The position numbers were made by a program, and so were the translations under genes. From Devosia sp. (GTDB taxonomy: Bacteria > Pseudomonadota > Alphaproteobacteria > Rhizobiales > Devosiaceae): a DNA stretch of 55,370 bases. Where the stretch lies: assembly GCA_026126125.1 (NCBI GenBank), contig JAHCJW010000007.1:1-55370 (forward strand), given 5' to 3'. The notes beneath the pieces were generated by a model. That model was not told the origin of the DNA, searched no databases, and worked only from the letters and a program-made list of their open reading frames with translations. This document shows positions 24,629 through 33,309 of this stretch, one piece after another (position 1 is the stretch's first letter; every line of letters starts with the position of its first letter).

Positions 24629-27112
24629 ATGGAGATCACGCCGGAGGATTTTCCCGAGATTGCCTGGCATGGCCATTGGATCTGGCTGGGCGAGGCCGAG
24701 ATCGGTATGGGCTCGCCCGCCGGCTGGGATCGCGCGCCCCGCCCGCCCCAGCACGGGCTGTTCCGGCGCCGCTTTCATCTCGACACGGTGCCGGCGCGGG
24801 TGCCGGCCCGGATCACGGCGGATTCGCGCTATATGCTGTTCGTCAACGGTCAGCGGATCGGCTACGGACCGGTGCGCGGGCATTTCCGCCGCCTGTCCTA
24901 CGATATGTATGATCTCGCCCCGCATCTGCGGCCCGGCCCGAACACCATCGCCGTTCTCGTCAAATATCATGGCCGCGCCACCTCCGACTGGATGCCCGCG
25001 GTGGCCAATGCGCGCCTCGGCAAAACCGGCGTCATGGTGTTCGAGGCCGATCTGGGCGAGGCTTGGCTGGTGAGCGATGAGCGCTGGGTTTCGGCCATTG
25101 GCGCTGGATGGCGCGACGACGCGCATGATCCCCATATTCCCGAAATCGTCGCCGGCGTTCCGGTCGAAAGCTTCGATGCGCGTCTGGCCGCGCCCGACTG
25201 GTTCGCCGAGGCATTTGACGACTCGGCCTGGGCCGCCGCGCAAAAGATCGTCGCCGTGCATTTTGGCGCCAGGGGGCGCTCGCAACCGCCCACCGACCCC
25301 TATGGGCCGCTCCTGCCCAGTGGCCTCGCCCGCCTCTCGGGGGCGCGCATGGTTCCGCTGTCGGCGCGCGCTGCGGTCCATGCCTTTGCGCCCGACCTTT
25401 CGCCGATCGGGCCTGCGGCCCGTGTCGAGGCGGCCATCGCCGCTGGCGGCGCGCCCCAGGCTCGCTTGGCCGCGCTTTCCATCGCCGAGGGTGGCCATGG
25501 CCTGATCTGCCTCGACATGGGGCGGATCACGGCGGGCTTTGTGGATTTCGACATTTCCGCGCCGGCGGGGACGGTCCTTGAACTGCACTATACCGAGGGG
25601 CCGGCGGGCACACCCGGCCCCTTCGGCGCCCATGGCGGCAGCCGCTATGTGGCAAGGGGGTTTGCCGACAGCCACCGGGTCTTCGACAAAAAGGGCTTCC
25701 GCTTCGCCTATCTGCTGATCCATGGCGCTGCGGGCACGGTTACGCTGCATGATTTCTCGGTCGAAGAGCACCTCTATCCCACCACCGGCGCGGCCGGGTT
25801 CGCCTCGTCCGACCCGGCGCTGGACCAGCTCTATCGGGCGGGGTGCCGCACGGTGGCGCTCAATGCCTGGGATGCTTTCATCGATTGTCCGACCCGCGAG
25901 CAGCGGGCCTGGGCCGGCGATGCGGTGGTCCACCAAATGGTGCATCTGGCCACCAATGCCGATTGGCGGCTGGCGATGCGCTATATCGAGCTGAGCGACA
26001 GTCCGCGATCCGACGGCATCCTGCCGATGAGCGTGGCCGGCGATGTCGAGGCCGGCGAAGGCTTCACCATTCCCGACTGGTCGCTGCACTGGCTGCATGG
26101 CCTCTGGAACATCTATCGCCACAGCGGCGAGCGCGCTTTCGTCAAGACGCATCTGCCCAGCGCCGAGCGCGTACTGCGCTGGTATCTGCCGTTCTTCAGC
26201 CGCAGCAATGTCCTGCAGGATGTGGTCGAATGGAACCTGGTCGATTGGTCGGCGCTCTATTCGGAAGCGCAGAGCGCTATCCTCACCGCCCTCTGGGCGC
26301 GCGGCCTCAAGGAATTTTTAGAGATGGCCGAGTGGCTGGGCGAGCAGGCGAGTGCCGCCTGGGCGCGCGGGCTTTACGCCCGCTGTCAGGCCGGGTTCGA
26401 GCTGTTCTGGGATGAGGCGCGCGGCCTCTATGTCGATCACGCGCGCGGCGGGGTGGCGCAAAGACCAGTCAATCAACTGGCCGGGGCGCTGGCCATCGTC
26501 TCCGGCCTTGCGCCACAGCATCGCTGGGGGCGGATCATCGCCGCGATCACGGACGAGAACCGGCTGGTGGTGCGCAGCTGGATGTTTCCCGGCCCCGGAG
26601 CGCCGCCGGAAAAGGCCGGTGCTTCGTTTCGGCAGATGATCCTGGGCGGGCTGACGCCGGATTGGAATGTCGAGACTGAAATTGTCCGGGCCGAGCCCTT
26701 CATGAGCTATGTCGTGCACGACGCGGTTGCCCTTTCTGGAGAGGCGGACAGGCTGCCGCCCATGCTGATGCGCTGGCACGAATTCCTGACCGATGGCTAT
26801 GACACTTTCGGCGAGAATTGGGGCACCGGCACGCGTGTGCATGGCTGGTCCAGCACCCCAACGAGAGACCTCGCCACCTATGTGCTCGGCATTACCCCGG
26901 CGGAGCCGGGCTTTGCCGTCGCCCGTATTGCCCCGCGTCTCGGGCACCTGGCCTGGGTGGAAGGGGCGGTGCCCTGCCCGCAGGGGCTGATCCGCGTATC
27001 GCTGCGCGCGGATAATTTGACGATAGACAGCCCGGTGCCGGTCTTGCTTGATCTGTCGGGAACACCCCGACGGCGATTGCCGGCCGGCCGCCAGATGGTG
27101 AAATTGCATTGA
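24629..27112 (+). CDS. Alpha-L-rhamnosidase, GH78 family
   Basis: This 827-residue glycosidase would remove terminal alpha-L-rhamnose. N-terminal beta-sandwich domains, with FRRRFHLDTV and NGQRIGYGPVRGHFRRLSYD, precede an (alpha/alpha)6 barrel from about residue 390. The barrel carries the family block DCPTREQRAWAGDA starting at Asp419, which holds acidic catalytic residues, and VVEWNLVDWS near 535. The C-terminus has the usual beta domain (GITPAEPGFAVARIAPRLG). There is no signal peptide, so it acts on imported substrate. The ATG at 24629 is preceded by GAGGAGG. Rhamnosidases split flavonoid rutinosides and also pectin fragments, and the sequence does not say which. Confidence 0.88.
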   Translation: MEITPEDFPEIAWHGHWIWLGEAEIGMGSPAGWDRAPRPPQHGLFRRRFHLDTVPARVPARITADSRYMLFVNGQRIGYGPVRGHFRRLSYDMYDLAPHLRPGPNTIAVLVKYHGRATSDWMPAVANARLGKTGVMVFEADLGEAWLVSDERWVSAIGAGWRDDAHDPHIPEIVAGVPVESFDARLAAPDWFAEAFDDSAWAAAQKIVAVHFGARGRSQPPTDPYGPLLPSGLARLSGARMVPLSARAAVHAFAPDLSPIGPAARVEAAIAAGGAPQARLAALSIAEGGHGLICLDMGRITAGFVDFDISAPAGTVLELHYTEGPAGTPGPFGAHGGSRYVARGFADSHRVFDKKGFRFAYLLIHGAAGTVTLHDFSVEEHLYPTTGAAGFASSDPALDQLYRAGCRTVALNAWDAFIDCPTREQRAWAGDAVVHQMVHLATNADWRLAMRYIELSDSPRSDGILPMSVAGDVEAGEGFTIPDWSLHWLHGLWNIYRHSGERAFVKTHLPSAERVLRWYLPFFSRSNVLQDVVEWNLVDWSALYSEAQSAILTALWARGLKEFLEMAEWLGEQASAAWARGLYARCQAGFELFWDEARGLYVDHARGGVAQRPVNQLAGALAIVSGLAPQHRWGRIIAAITDENRLVVRSWMFPGPGAPPEKAGASFRQMILGGLTPDWNVETEIVRAEPFMSYVVHDAVALSGEADRLPPMLMRWHEFLTDGYDTFGENWGTGTRVHGWSSTPTRDLATYVLGITPAEPGFAVARIAPRLGHLAWVEGAVPCPQGLIRVSLRADNLTIDSPVPVLLDLSGTPRRRLPAGRQMVKLH

Positions 27113-27141
27113 GGGCGGCGCCATTGCCGCCGGGAGGACCC

Positions 27142-28794
27142 ATGACCGACGATTTCTCGCAAGCGCCGTTCCATCTCGGCGTGGCCGAACTGGCCTGGAT
27201 CGAGGACCGGATGGCGGCGCTGACGCCCCGCCGGAAGCTCGCCCAATTGTTCAACGTCCTGCTCTGGGGATCGGACCCGGCGGCCCTGGCCATGGTCGAG
27301 GAATTGCAGCCCGGCTCGGTAGGCCGTTTCGACGTGGTCGATGTGGCAAGCGAGCGGGCCTTGCTCGACCGGCTGAATGCGCGGTTCACCGTGCCGATGA
27401 TCGTTACCACCGATCTCGAGGGCAGTTTCGCCACGCCGCGAGGGTCGACGCCCTCACCCAATCCCATGGCCTTCGCCGCCATCAACGATCCGGCGACGAC
27501 CGAAGCCGTCTCGGCGGCGATGGCCCGGCAGGCGGCCGAGATCGGCGTCAAATGGTCCTTCACCCCGGCGGTGGATATCAACAAGGCCTGGCGTTCGGGC
27601 ATTGTCGGCACGCGCAGTTTCGGGTCGGACCCGGCCCGGATCCGCGAGCAGGCGCTGGCGCATATGCGCGGCCTGCAAGGCGCCGATTGCGCCGCCACGG
27701 CCAAGCACTGGCCGGGCGAGGGCTATGACGACCGCGACCAGCATCTGGTGACCACGGTCAACCCGCTTTCCGTGGCCGAATGGGAGGCCAGCTACGGCCA
27801 GCTCTACCGAGCCTTGATCGAGGGCGGCGTGCTCTCGATCATGCCGGCGCATATCGCCTTCCCCGCCTATATGCGCGATGTCGAAGGCGTGACCGGCCGT
27901 GACGCCTATAGGCCGGCCTCGATCAATCGGGCGCTCAACGAAAACCTGCTGCGCGGGCGCCTCGGCTTCAAGGGCCTGTTGGTTTCCGACGCGACGCCCA
28001 TGGCCGGCCTCACGTCGTGGATGAAGCGCGAGGAACTGGTCGTCGAACTGCTCAACGCCGGTTGCGATGTCATCCTCTTCGCCAAGGATCTTCGCGCCGA
28101 TATCGCCACGCTCGAAGCGGCGCTGGCCGATGGTCGCGTCAGCTGGCAGCGCGTGGATCAGGCCGTCCGCCGGCAATTGGCGCTCAAGGCCAGGGTGGGC
28201 GCTCACCACAATCACGGCCAGTTGCCCGCGCCCACAGCCGGCGCCGAGGATGCCCGGCTGATCGCCGACGCCCTCAAGCGGGCGCCGACACTGGTCAAGG
28301 ACAGCAAGCAGCACTTGCCGATGACGCCGGAGCGCTATCGCAAGGTGCTGCTGGTCTCAAAGGGCGTGGTCTTCCCGCCCGCGCCCCGGCCGCTGCCATT
28401 GGCGCTGATCGAGATGATGCAGGGCGAAGGCTTCGAGGTCACCCATCACCAATGGGGGACGCCGGTCGATCCGGCCGGCTATGATCTGCTGCTCTATGTC
28501 TTTGCCGAGGAGACGCTGCTGACGCGCGGCATCGTTTCGCTCAACTGGCTGGAAATGAACGGCCAGTTCGAGGCGGCCATGAACCGGCACTGGCATGATG
28601 TTCCCACCATCATGATCTCCCTGGGCTGGCCCTATTATCTCGCCGAGGCCACGCTGGTGCCCACCTATGTCAACGCCTATGCCGCCCATCCCGCCATGCA
28701 GCGAAATGTGCTCGACGCGCTGATGGGCCGCGCGGACTTCCCCGGCGACAGCCCGGTCGATCCCTGGGTGGGCATGGACCTGGCGCTGGGGTGA
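27142..28794 (+). CDS. Glycoside hydrolase family 3 protein (NagZ-like)
   Basis: This is a 550-residue GH3 enzyme. The N-terminal TIM barrel has TTDLEGSFATPRGSTP, then KHWPGEGYDDRDQH (Lys188-His189), which matches the substrate-binding and general acid/base loop of NagZ-type enzymes. Asp283 in VSDATPMAGL is the expected nucleophile. A second domain follows after residue 370. GH3 members act as beta-glucosidases or beta-N-acetylhexosaminidases, and the KHxPG-type loop leans toward the latter. The gene follows the rhamnosidase gene by 29 bases with a GGGAGGA site, so both may work on one glycoside. There is no signal peptide. Confidence 0.85.
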   Translation: MTDDFSQAPFHLGVAELAWIEDRMAALTPRRKLAQLFNVLLWGSDPAALAMVEELQPGSVGRFDVVDVASERALLDRLNARFTVPMIVTTDLEGSFATPRGSTPSPNPMAFAAINDPATTEAVSAAMARQAAEIGVKWSFTPAVDINKAWRSGIVGTRSFGSDPARIREQALAHMRGLQGADCAATAKHWPGEGYDDRDQHLVTTVNPLSVAEWEASYGQLYRALIEGGVLSIMPAHIAFPAYMRDVEGVTGRDAYRPASINRALNENLLRGRLGFKGLLVSDATPMAGLTSWMKREELVVELLNAGCDVILFAKDLRADIATLEAALADGRVSWQRVDQAVRRQLALKARVGAHHNHGQLPAPTAGAEDARLIADALKRAPTLVKDSKQHLPMTPERYRKVLLVSKGVVFPPAPRPLPLALIEMMQGEGFEVTHHQWGTPVDPAGYDLLLYVFAEETLLTRGIVSLNWLEMNGQFEAAMNRHWHDVPTIMISLGWPYYLAEATLVPTYVNAYAAHPAMQRNVLDALMGRADFPGDSPVDPWVGMDLALG

Positions 28795-28798
28795 TCCT

Positions 28799-28837
28799 GG
28801 AGCGGCGTGTGTTCTCTCGAACGCACATTGCCGCTCC
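28799..28837. terminator. Hairpin between convergent GH3 and LysR genes
   Basis: GGAGCGGC (28799-28806) pairs with GCCGCTCC (28830-28837). An inner stem GTGTGT / ACGCAC extends the stem with one wobble pair. It lies five bases after the GH3 stop codon and before the end of the opposing LysR gene, as a two-way terminator would. No T-run follows. Confidence 0.5.
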
Positions 28838-28890
28838 AATCCCCTGTTTGCGCCTCGGATCATCCCAACACCGGAAGCTCGCTTTTCGGT

Positions 28891-29817
28891 CTAAAAGCTC
28901 GACGCCGCGTCCGGGGCGTCGAGCCGATGCTCGCAGATGCTCTGCCGGACCCATTTGAGGCAGGCATCGTCCTCGGCAAACTTGCCCCATTGCAGCACCA
29001 GCCGGTTTTCCGGCACGTCGAAGGGCAATGGCCGCACCTCGAGCGGCAGGATGTCGGCGAAGATGCGCGCCAGCGACAGGGGCAAGGTGCCGATGCGGTC
29101 GGTACCCAGCACCATCCAGGGCACCGCCGAGAAGGCGTTGACGGTCACGGCGGAGCGCAGCATGCCATGTGTCTGCTCGATCAGGTTGCGATCCGCCGGC
29201 ACTTTGGCCATTTGCCCGATCTCGACCGTGACATGGCCAGCTTGCAGATAGTCCTCCATCGTCAGGTCCCGCCCGGCAAATCGTCCCTCGTTCCAGAGAA
29301 GGCAGGCGAAAGGCTCCGAATACAGCTCCTGCATCGGATGCTGGGGCGAGGTGTATTGGCGCGGGATGAGGAGGAAATCCATGCGCCCCTGTTCGAGATA
29401 GGCGTGCGGCGGATGCACGATGGGCCGAATGTTGAAGGCGATGCCGGGCGCGCGCGCGGCGATCTTTCGGCTCACGCTCGTCATGAAAACGATGCTGGCG
29501 ACATCCGAGGTCATGATCGAAATCGTGCGCTGCTGCTCTTCGGGCCGGAATTCGCGCGGGTTCAACACCCTGGCATCGATCTGCCGCAGCAGATCGCGCA
29601 CATCCTCGTGGATGACGCGCGCCCGATCCGTCATCACCATCTGGCGGCCCACCCGCACCAAGAGGTCGTCTTCGAAAAAATCGCGCAGCCGGGTGAGCGC
29701 GTTGCTCATCGCCGCCTGGCTCAGATGCATGCGCTCGGCGGCCCGCGTCACGCTTTTTTCGTCCAGCAGCGCTTCGAGCGCCACCAGCAGGTTGAGATCG
29801 AGATTTCGAAACCGCAT
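28891..29817 (-). CDS. LysR family regulator, NodD-like
   Basis: This is a 308-residue regulator. The start MRFRNLDLNLLVALEALLDE is almost word for word the NodD beginning, and the helix-turn-helix spans about residues 20-45 (SVTRAAERMHLSQAAMSNAL). The effector domain keeps the NodD-type length and ends RLVLQWGKFAEDDACLKWV. I chose the ATG at 29817 because GGAGGAGG lies five bases ahead; an ATG at 29838 is possible. NodD and its kin sense flavonoids, and other members of this branch sense aromatics. No nod genes or nod box are seen. It is divergent from a second LysR gene and faces the glycosidase operon. Confidence 0.88.
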   Translation of the reverse strand: MRFRNLDLNLLVALEALLDEKSVTRAAERMHLSQAAMSNALTRLRDFFEDDLLVRVGRQMVMTDRARVIHEDVRDLLRQIDARVLNPREFRPEEQQRTISIMTSDVASIVFMTSVSRKIAARAPGIAFNIRPIVHPPHAYLEQGRMDFLLIPRQYTSPQHPMQELYSEPFACLLWNEGRFAGRDLTMEDYLQAGHVTVEIGQMAKVPADRNLIEQTHGMLRSAVTVNAFSAVPWMVLGTDRIGTLPLSLARIFADILPLEVRPLPFDVPENRLVLQWGKFAEDDACLKWVRQSICEHRLDAPDAASSF

Positions 29818-29915
29818 GGCCGCCTCCTCCGCCATCACTGTCGCATATGGGGGCCTTGAGTAAAGAAATGGATTTGGCCTATCCCATAGTCTGTGTTTAT
29901 GGACAGGAGGAAGAC

Positions 29916-30815
29916 GTGACGCTCGACCCCCGATTGCTGAGGATACTTCTGGCCGTGTCGCGCGAGCACTCGCTCTCCGCCGCGGCGGTGCGGCTCAACA
30001 TGACCCAGCCCTCGGTCTCCATTGCCATCGCCCAGCTCGAAGACCGGATCGGGCGTCAGCTTGTGGTGCGCGATCGCAAGGGGGCGGTGCTGACCCCGGC
30101 GGGTGAAATCCTGGCGCGCCATGCCCGGGCCCTTGAAAACGTGCTGGCCACGGCCGCGCTGGAAGTGCGCCATCAGCACGACGCGCTGGATGGTCCGCTC
30201 ACCATCGGGGGCACGACGGGCGCCCTCCTGGCCATCGTTCCCAAGGTGACAGCTTTACTGCAAGGGGACGGGCGGCAAGTCGATATCGCCCTGCTCGATG
30301 CCAGGGACGAGGACCTGCCCGACTTGCTGCGCAGCCGCGCCGCCGATCTGGTGCTGTCTCCCGCCCCGGCCCGCGCCGGCCCGCAGGACATCGAGCAGAT
30401 CCTGCTGCTGCGCGAGCCGTTTCTGCTGGTCGCCGGGCCACAGCTTGTGCTCCCCGAGGCCGGATTCACCGTGCGGCAGGCGGCGCAATTTCCCTGGATA
30501 TTGCCGCTGGCGCAAGGCGCCACGCGCAGCCAGCTCGAGGCCATGTTCCTCAGCGCCGACACCCCGCTTCCGGCCAGTGTGGTGCGCTGCGATCTTTTGG
30601 CCACCATGAAGGAACTGGTTCGCCATACGCGGGCCCTGGCGCTGCTTCCGGCCTCCGTGGTCGAAGCCGAGATTGCCGCCGGTCTTTTGGCTACGGCGCC
30701 CTTGATCGGCGGGCCGCCGCCGCGCCGCTTGGTGGCGCAGCGCCTGCGCCATGCCGAAATCTCGCCGGTCGCCGCCCGCTTCCTGCAACATGCCCAGACC
30801 TTGCAGGAGCTTTAA
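29916..30815 (+). CDS. LysR family regulator of the aromatic gene set
   Basis: This is a 299-residue LysR protein. The helix-turn-helix is at about residues 15-45 (SLSAAAVRLNMTQPSVSIAIAQLE). The substrate-binding-like effector domain follows, with DGPLTIGGTTGALLAIVPKV. I chose GTG at 29916 because CAGGAGG precedes it by five bases; ATG codons upstream in the frame lack this. The gene points to the monooxygenase gene, and a LysR-type box (30815-30835) lies between them. The 98 bases to the divergent NodD-like gene hold CTAT-CCC-ATAG, which may be an autoregulatory site. Confidence 0.87.
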   Translation: MTLDPRLLRILLAVSREHSLSAAAVRLNMTQPSVSIAIAQLEDRIGRQLVVRDRKGAVLTPAGEILARHARALENVLATAALEVRHQHDALDGPLTIGGTTGALLAIVPKVTALLQGDGRQVDIALLDARDEDLPDLLRSRAADLVLSPAPARAGPQDIEQILLLREPFLLVAGPQLVLPEAGFTVRQAAQFPWILPLAQGATRSQLEAMFLSADTPLPASVVRCDLLATMKELVRHTRALALLPASVVEAEIAAGLLATAPLIGGPPPRRLVAQRLRHAEISPVAARFLQHAQTLQEL

Positions 30816-30835
30816 GCATAGCTTTTATCTATGCT
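30815..30835 (+). promoter_or_regulatory. LysR-type operator before the monooxygenase gene
   Basis: AGCATAG-N7-CTATGCT is a perfect 7-bp inverted repeat that contains the LysR T-N11-A pattern (T at 30819, A at 30831). It lies about 88 bases upstream of the monooxygenase start and touches the stop codon of the LysR gene. It could also fold as a small hairpin, but no T-run follows. Confidence 0.6.
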
Positions 30836-30922
30836 GACTGAAAATTCTATTATTTGGCTTTAGAGATCTTGCCGCCGATACTCCCCTCGATGGCGCGCCG
30901 AAACGGCGTCCAAGGAGGTGGC

Positions 30923-32482
30923 ATGGGTCCTCAATGGGATATTGCGATCATCGGCGCGGGGCCGGTCGGGGCCTATCTTGCCAATCGTCTGGCCCTCTGC
31001 GGACTGCGCACCCTGGTCGTGGATCGCGAAGCCGCGCCCTATGCGTTGCCGCGCGCCGTCCATATCGACCATGAAATGCTGCGCCTCTTGGCCGATATCG
31101 GCTTGGCGCAAACCCTGCTGCCGCAGATGCGCGCCGGGGATGGGCATATCCATATCGGCGCCGACCATGGGGTGATCCGCTATCTTTCCGTCGCCGGCGA
31201 TCCGCGTCCCTATGGCTATGCCAATGACTATTTCTTCTATCAGCCCGAATTCGAGACGGCGTTGCGCGCCGGCCTGAGCCGGTTCGCTCATGCCGAATTG
31301 CGGCTGGGCGTTGACCTCGTCGGTCTGGCGCCCGACAAGGCCGGCGTGACGCTCACCTTTGCCGGTGGCGAGATGGCCCGCGCCCGCTGGGTCATCGGCT
31401 GCGACGGCGCCCGCTCCACCGTTCGCCGGCTCAGCGGCGTCGCGCTGGACGATCTGCACTTCGACGAACCCTGGCTGGTGGTCGATGCGGAAGTCGAGGG
31501 GCCGATTTCGTTCCCCCCGCTGGGCGGTGTGCCCGATGGCGCCAATCTGCAGAACCTGTCGCTGATGATGTGCGACCCGGCTCGCCCGACCACGGTCGTG
31601 CCCGGTCGCGGCAATCATCGCCGCTGGGAATTCATGCTGCTGCCGGGCGAGGATGACGCTGCCATGGCGGCGCCGGACCAGGTTGCCCAGCTGCTGCGGC
31701 CCTGGGTCGATGGCGTTGCCCATCGGGTCATCCGCGCCGCCACCTATCGCTTTCATGGCCTCGTGGCCAGGGATTGGCGGGTGGGGCGGGTATTTCTGGC
31801 CGGCGACAGCGCCCATCAGACACCGCCCTTTTTCGGCCAGGGCATGTGTCACGGTCTGCGCGATGCAGCCAATCTGGCCTGGAAACTGGCCCTGGTCCTG
31901 ACGGGGAAAGCGGGCGAGGCTTTGCTCGACACCTATCAGACAGAGCGCGAAGCCCAGGTCCGCCACGTCATCGGCGCGGCCATCACTGCCGGACGCTATA
32001 TCTGCGAACTCGACGCGCAAAAGGCTTCCGAGCGAGACCGCCGCATCCGCGCCGAACGCGGCATGCGCTCGGCCTCCGAGCTCATCGCGCCCATCGCCTC
32101 CTCCATCCTCGCACAAGGGGCGGGCGAGCGCTTCATCAACCCCCGGCTGGCCGATGGGCACCTGCTGGACGCAGCCACGGGCGGCGGCTGGGTGCTCCTC
32201 GAGACGAGCGAGCATATCCTGCCACCCTCGGCCGCCCAGGTGCTCGCCGCGCTCGCCGTCACCCGCATCCCTCTCGCGGCCCTCACCGAGCCGCACAACC
32301 ACCTCGCCGGCTGGTTTGCCGAGCGCAAGGTCACGGCGGCGCTGATCCGGCCTGACTTCTATGTCGGGCTGGTGGCCAGCTCGTCGGCGCAATTGGCCGA
32401 GCGCTTGGCGCAACTGGCCGGGGCGATGGCGCTGAGCGGGCCGGTCGCCAACGCTTCAGCTCAAGAACGGACAGGAACTTAG
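30923..32482 (+). CDS. FAD-dependent aromatic hydroxylase (MhpA-like)
   Basis: This is a 519-residue class A flavin monooxygenase. It has the FAD motif GAGPVGAYLANRLA near residue 11, the DG motif GCDGARSTVRRLSG near 155 and the GD motif FLAGDSAHQTPPFFGQGMCH near 295. A thioredoxin-like C-terminal part is typical of 3-(3-hydroxyphenyl)propionate hydroxylases (MhpA) and phenol hydroxylases. It would add a hydroxyl group to a phenolic ring with NAD(P)H and O2. An AAGGAGG site precedes the ATG at 30923. It is the first gene of a run with ring-cleavage and hydrolase genes. The substrate is unknown. Confidence 0.87.
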   Translation: MGPQWDIAIIGAGPVGAYLANRLALCGLRTLVVDREAAPYALPRAVHIDHEMLRLLADIGLAQTLLPQMRAGDGHIHIGADHGVIRYLSVAGDPRPYGYANDYFFYQPEFETALRAGLSRFAHAELRLGVDLVGLAPDKAGVTLTFAGGEMARARWVIGCDGARSTVRRLSGVALDDLHFDEPWLVVDAEVEGPISFPPLGGVPDGANLQNLSLMMCDPARPTTVVPGRGNHRRWEFMLLPGEDDAAMAAPDQVAQLLRPWVDGVAHRVIRAATYRFHGLVARDWRVGRVFLAGDSAHQTPPFFGQGMCHGLRDAANLAWKLALVLTGKAGEALLDTYQTEREAQVRHVIGAAITAGRYICELDAQKASERDRRIRAERGMRSASELIAPIASSILAQGAGERFINPRLADGHLLDAATGGGWVLLETSEHILPPSAAQVLAALAVTRIPLAALTEPHNHLAGWFAERKVTAALIRPDFYVGLVASSSAQLAERLAQLAGAMALSGPVANASAQERTGT

Positions 32483-32483
32483 C

Positions 32484-33308
32484 ATGCGTTTTGTTAGCTT
32501 CACTCACAAGGGCAAACCGGGCTGGGGGCGGCTCGAGGGCGATAGGGTGATCGACCTCGGCGCCTTCGCCAGTGACCTCAAATCCGCCATCGCCGCCGAC
32601 CTCCTGTCGACCGAGGCCACTGGCCCCGTGCTCCAGCGGCAGGCTATCGAGCTGCTGCCGGTCATTCCCAATCCCGGCAAAATTCTCTGCGTCGGTCACA
32701 ATTATGAGGAGCATCGGCTCGAAACGGGGCGCGAGCGCACCGATCATCCCTCGATCTTTGTCCGCTTTGCCGACTCGCTGGTCGGCGCCGATGCTCCGAT
32801 CCTGCGGCCCATTGTATCCTCCGACCTCGACTATGAAGCCGAGCTCGCCGTCGTCATCGGCAAGGGCGGGCGCCACATCCCGGCCGCCACAGCCATGACG
32901 CATGTCGCCGGCTATGCCTGCTTCAACGATGCTTCGCTGCGCGATTGGCAGTGGCACACAAGGCAGTTCATTCCGGGCAAGAATTTTCCGGCCACCGGGG
33001 CGTTCGGCCCGGCCCTGGTGACGCCTGACGAGATCGACGATCTCGACGCGGTGCTGGTCGAATCCTATCTCAACGGCGCGCGCATGCAGAGCGCGACGCT
33101 CGCTCATATGGTCTTCCCCATCGCGCAGATCATCGCCTATGTTTCCGCCTTCACCCCGCTCAGCCCCGGCGATGTCATCGCCACTGGAACGCCCGGCGGC
33201 GTCGGTGCCAAGCGCAACCCCCCGGTCTGGATGGTGCCCGGCGACGAGATCGAAGTGCGCATCTCGGGCATCGGTAGCCTCGTCAACCGCATCGTTGCGG
33301 AGGCCTGA
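32484..33308 (+). CDS. Fumarylacetoacetate hydrolase family protein
   Basis: This is a 274-residue member of the FAH family, which hydrolyses, hydrates or decarboxylates ring-cleavage products. The metal-binding residues are visible: Glu118 and Glu120 in DLDYEAELAVVIG, and Asp149 in CFNDASLRDWQ. NPGKILCVGHNYEEH near residue 65 is the conserved family start. It begins one base after the monooxygenase stop codon and ends one base before the dioxygenase gene, so the three are translated together. It probably acts on the product of the extradiol dioxygenase. Confidence 0.9.
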   Translation: MRFVSFTHKGKPGWGRLEGDRVIDLGAFASDLKSAIAADLLSTEATGPVLQRQAIELLPVIPNPGKILCVGHNYEEHRLETGRERTDHPSIFVRFADSLVGADAPILRPIVSSDLDYEAELAVVIGKGGRHIPAATAMTHVAGYACFNDASLRDWQWHTRQFIPGKNFPATGAFGPALVTPDEIDDLDAVLVESYLNGARMQSATLAHMVFPIAQIIAYVSAFTPLSPGDVIATGTPGGVGAKRNPPVWMVPGDEIEVRISGIGSLVNRIVAEA

Positions 33309-33309
33309 T

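Noticed and set aside
23615-26152. Open frame of 845 codons on the minus strand
   Set aside because: It runs antisense to the alpha/beta hydrolase and rhamnosidase genes and crosses a repeat. The translation shows no known fold, whereas the plus strand gives clear family matches.
28891-29817. Symbiosis island because of the NodD-like protein
   Set aside because: No nod, nif or fix gene, nod box or integrase was seen, and the NodD branch also includes catabolic regulators.
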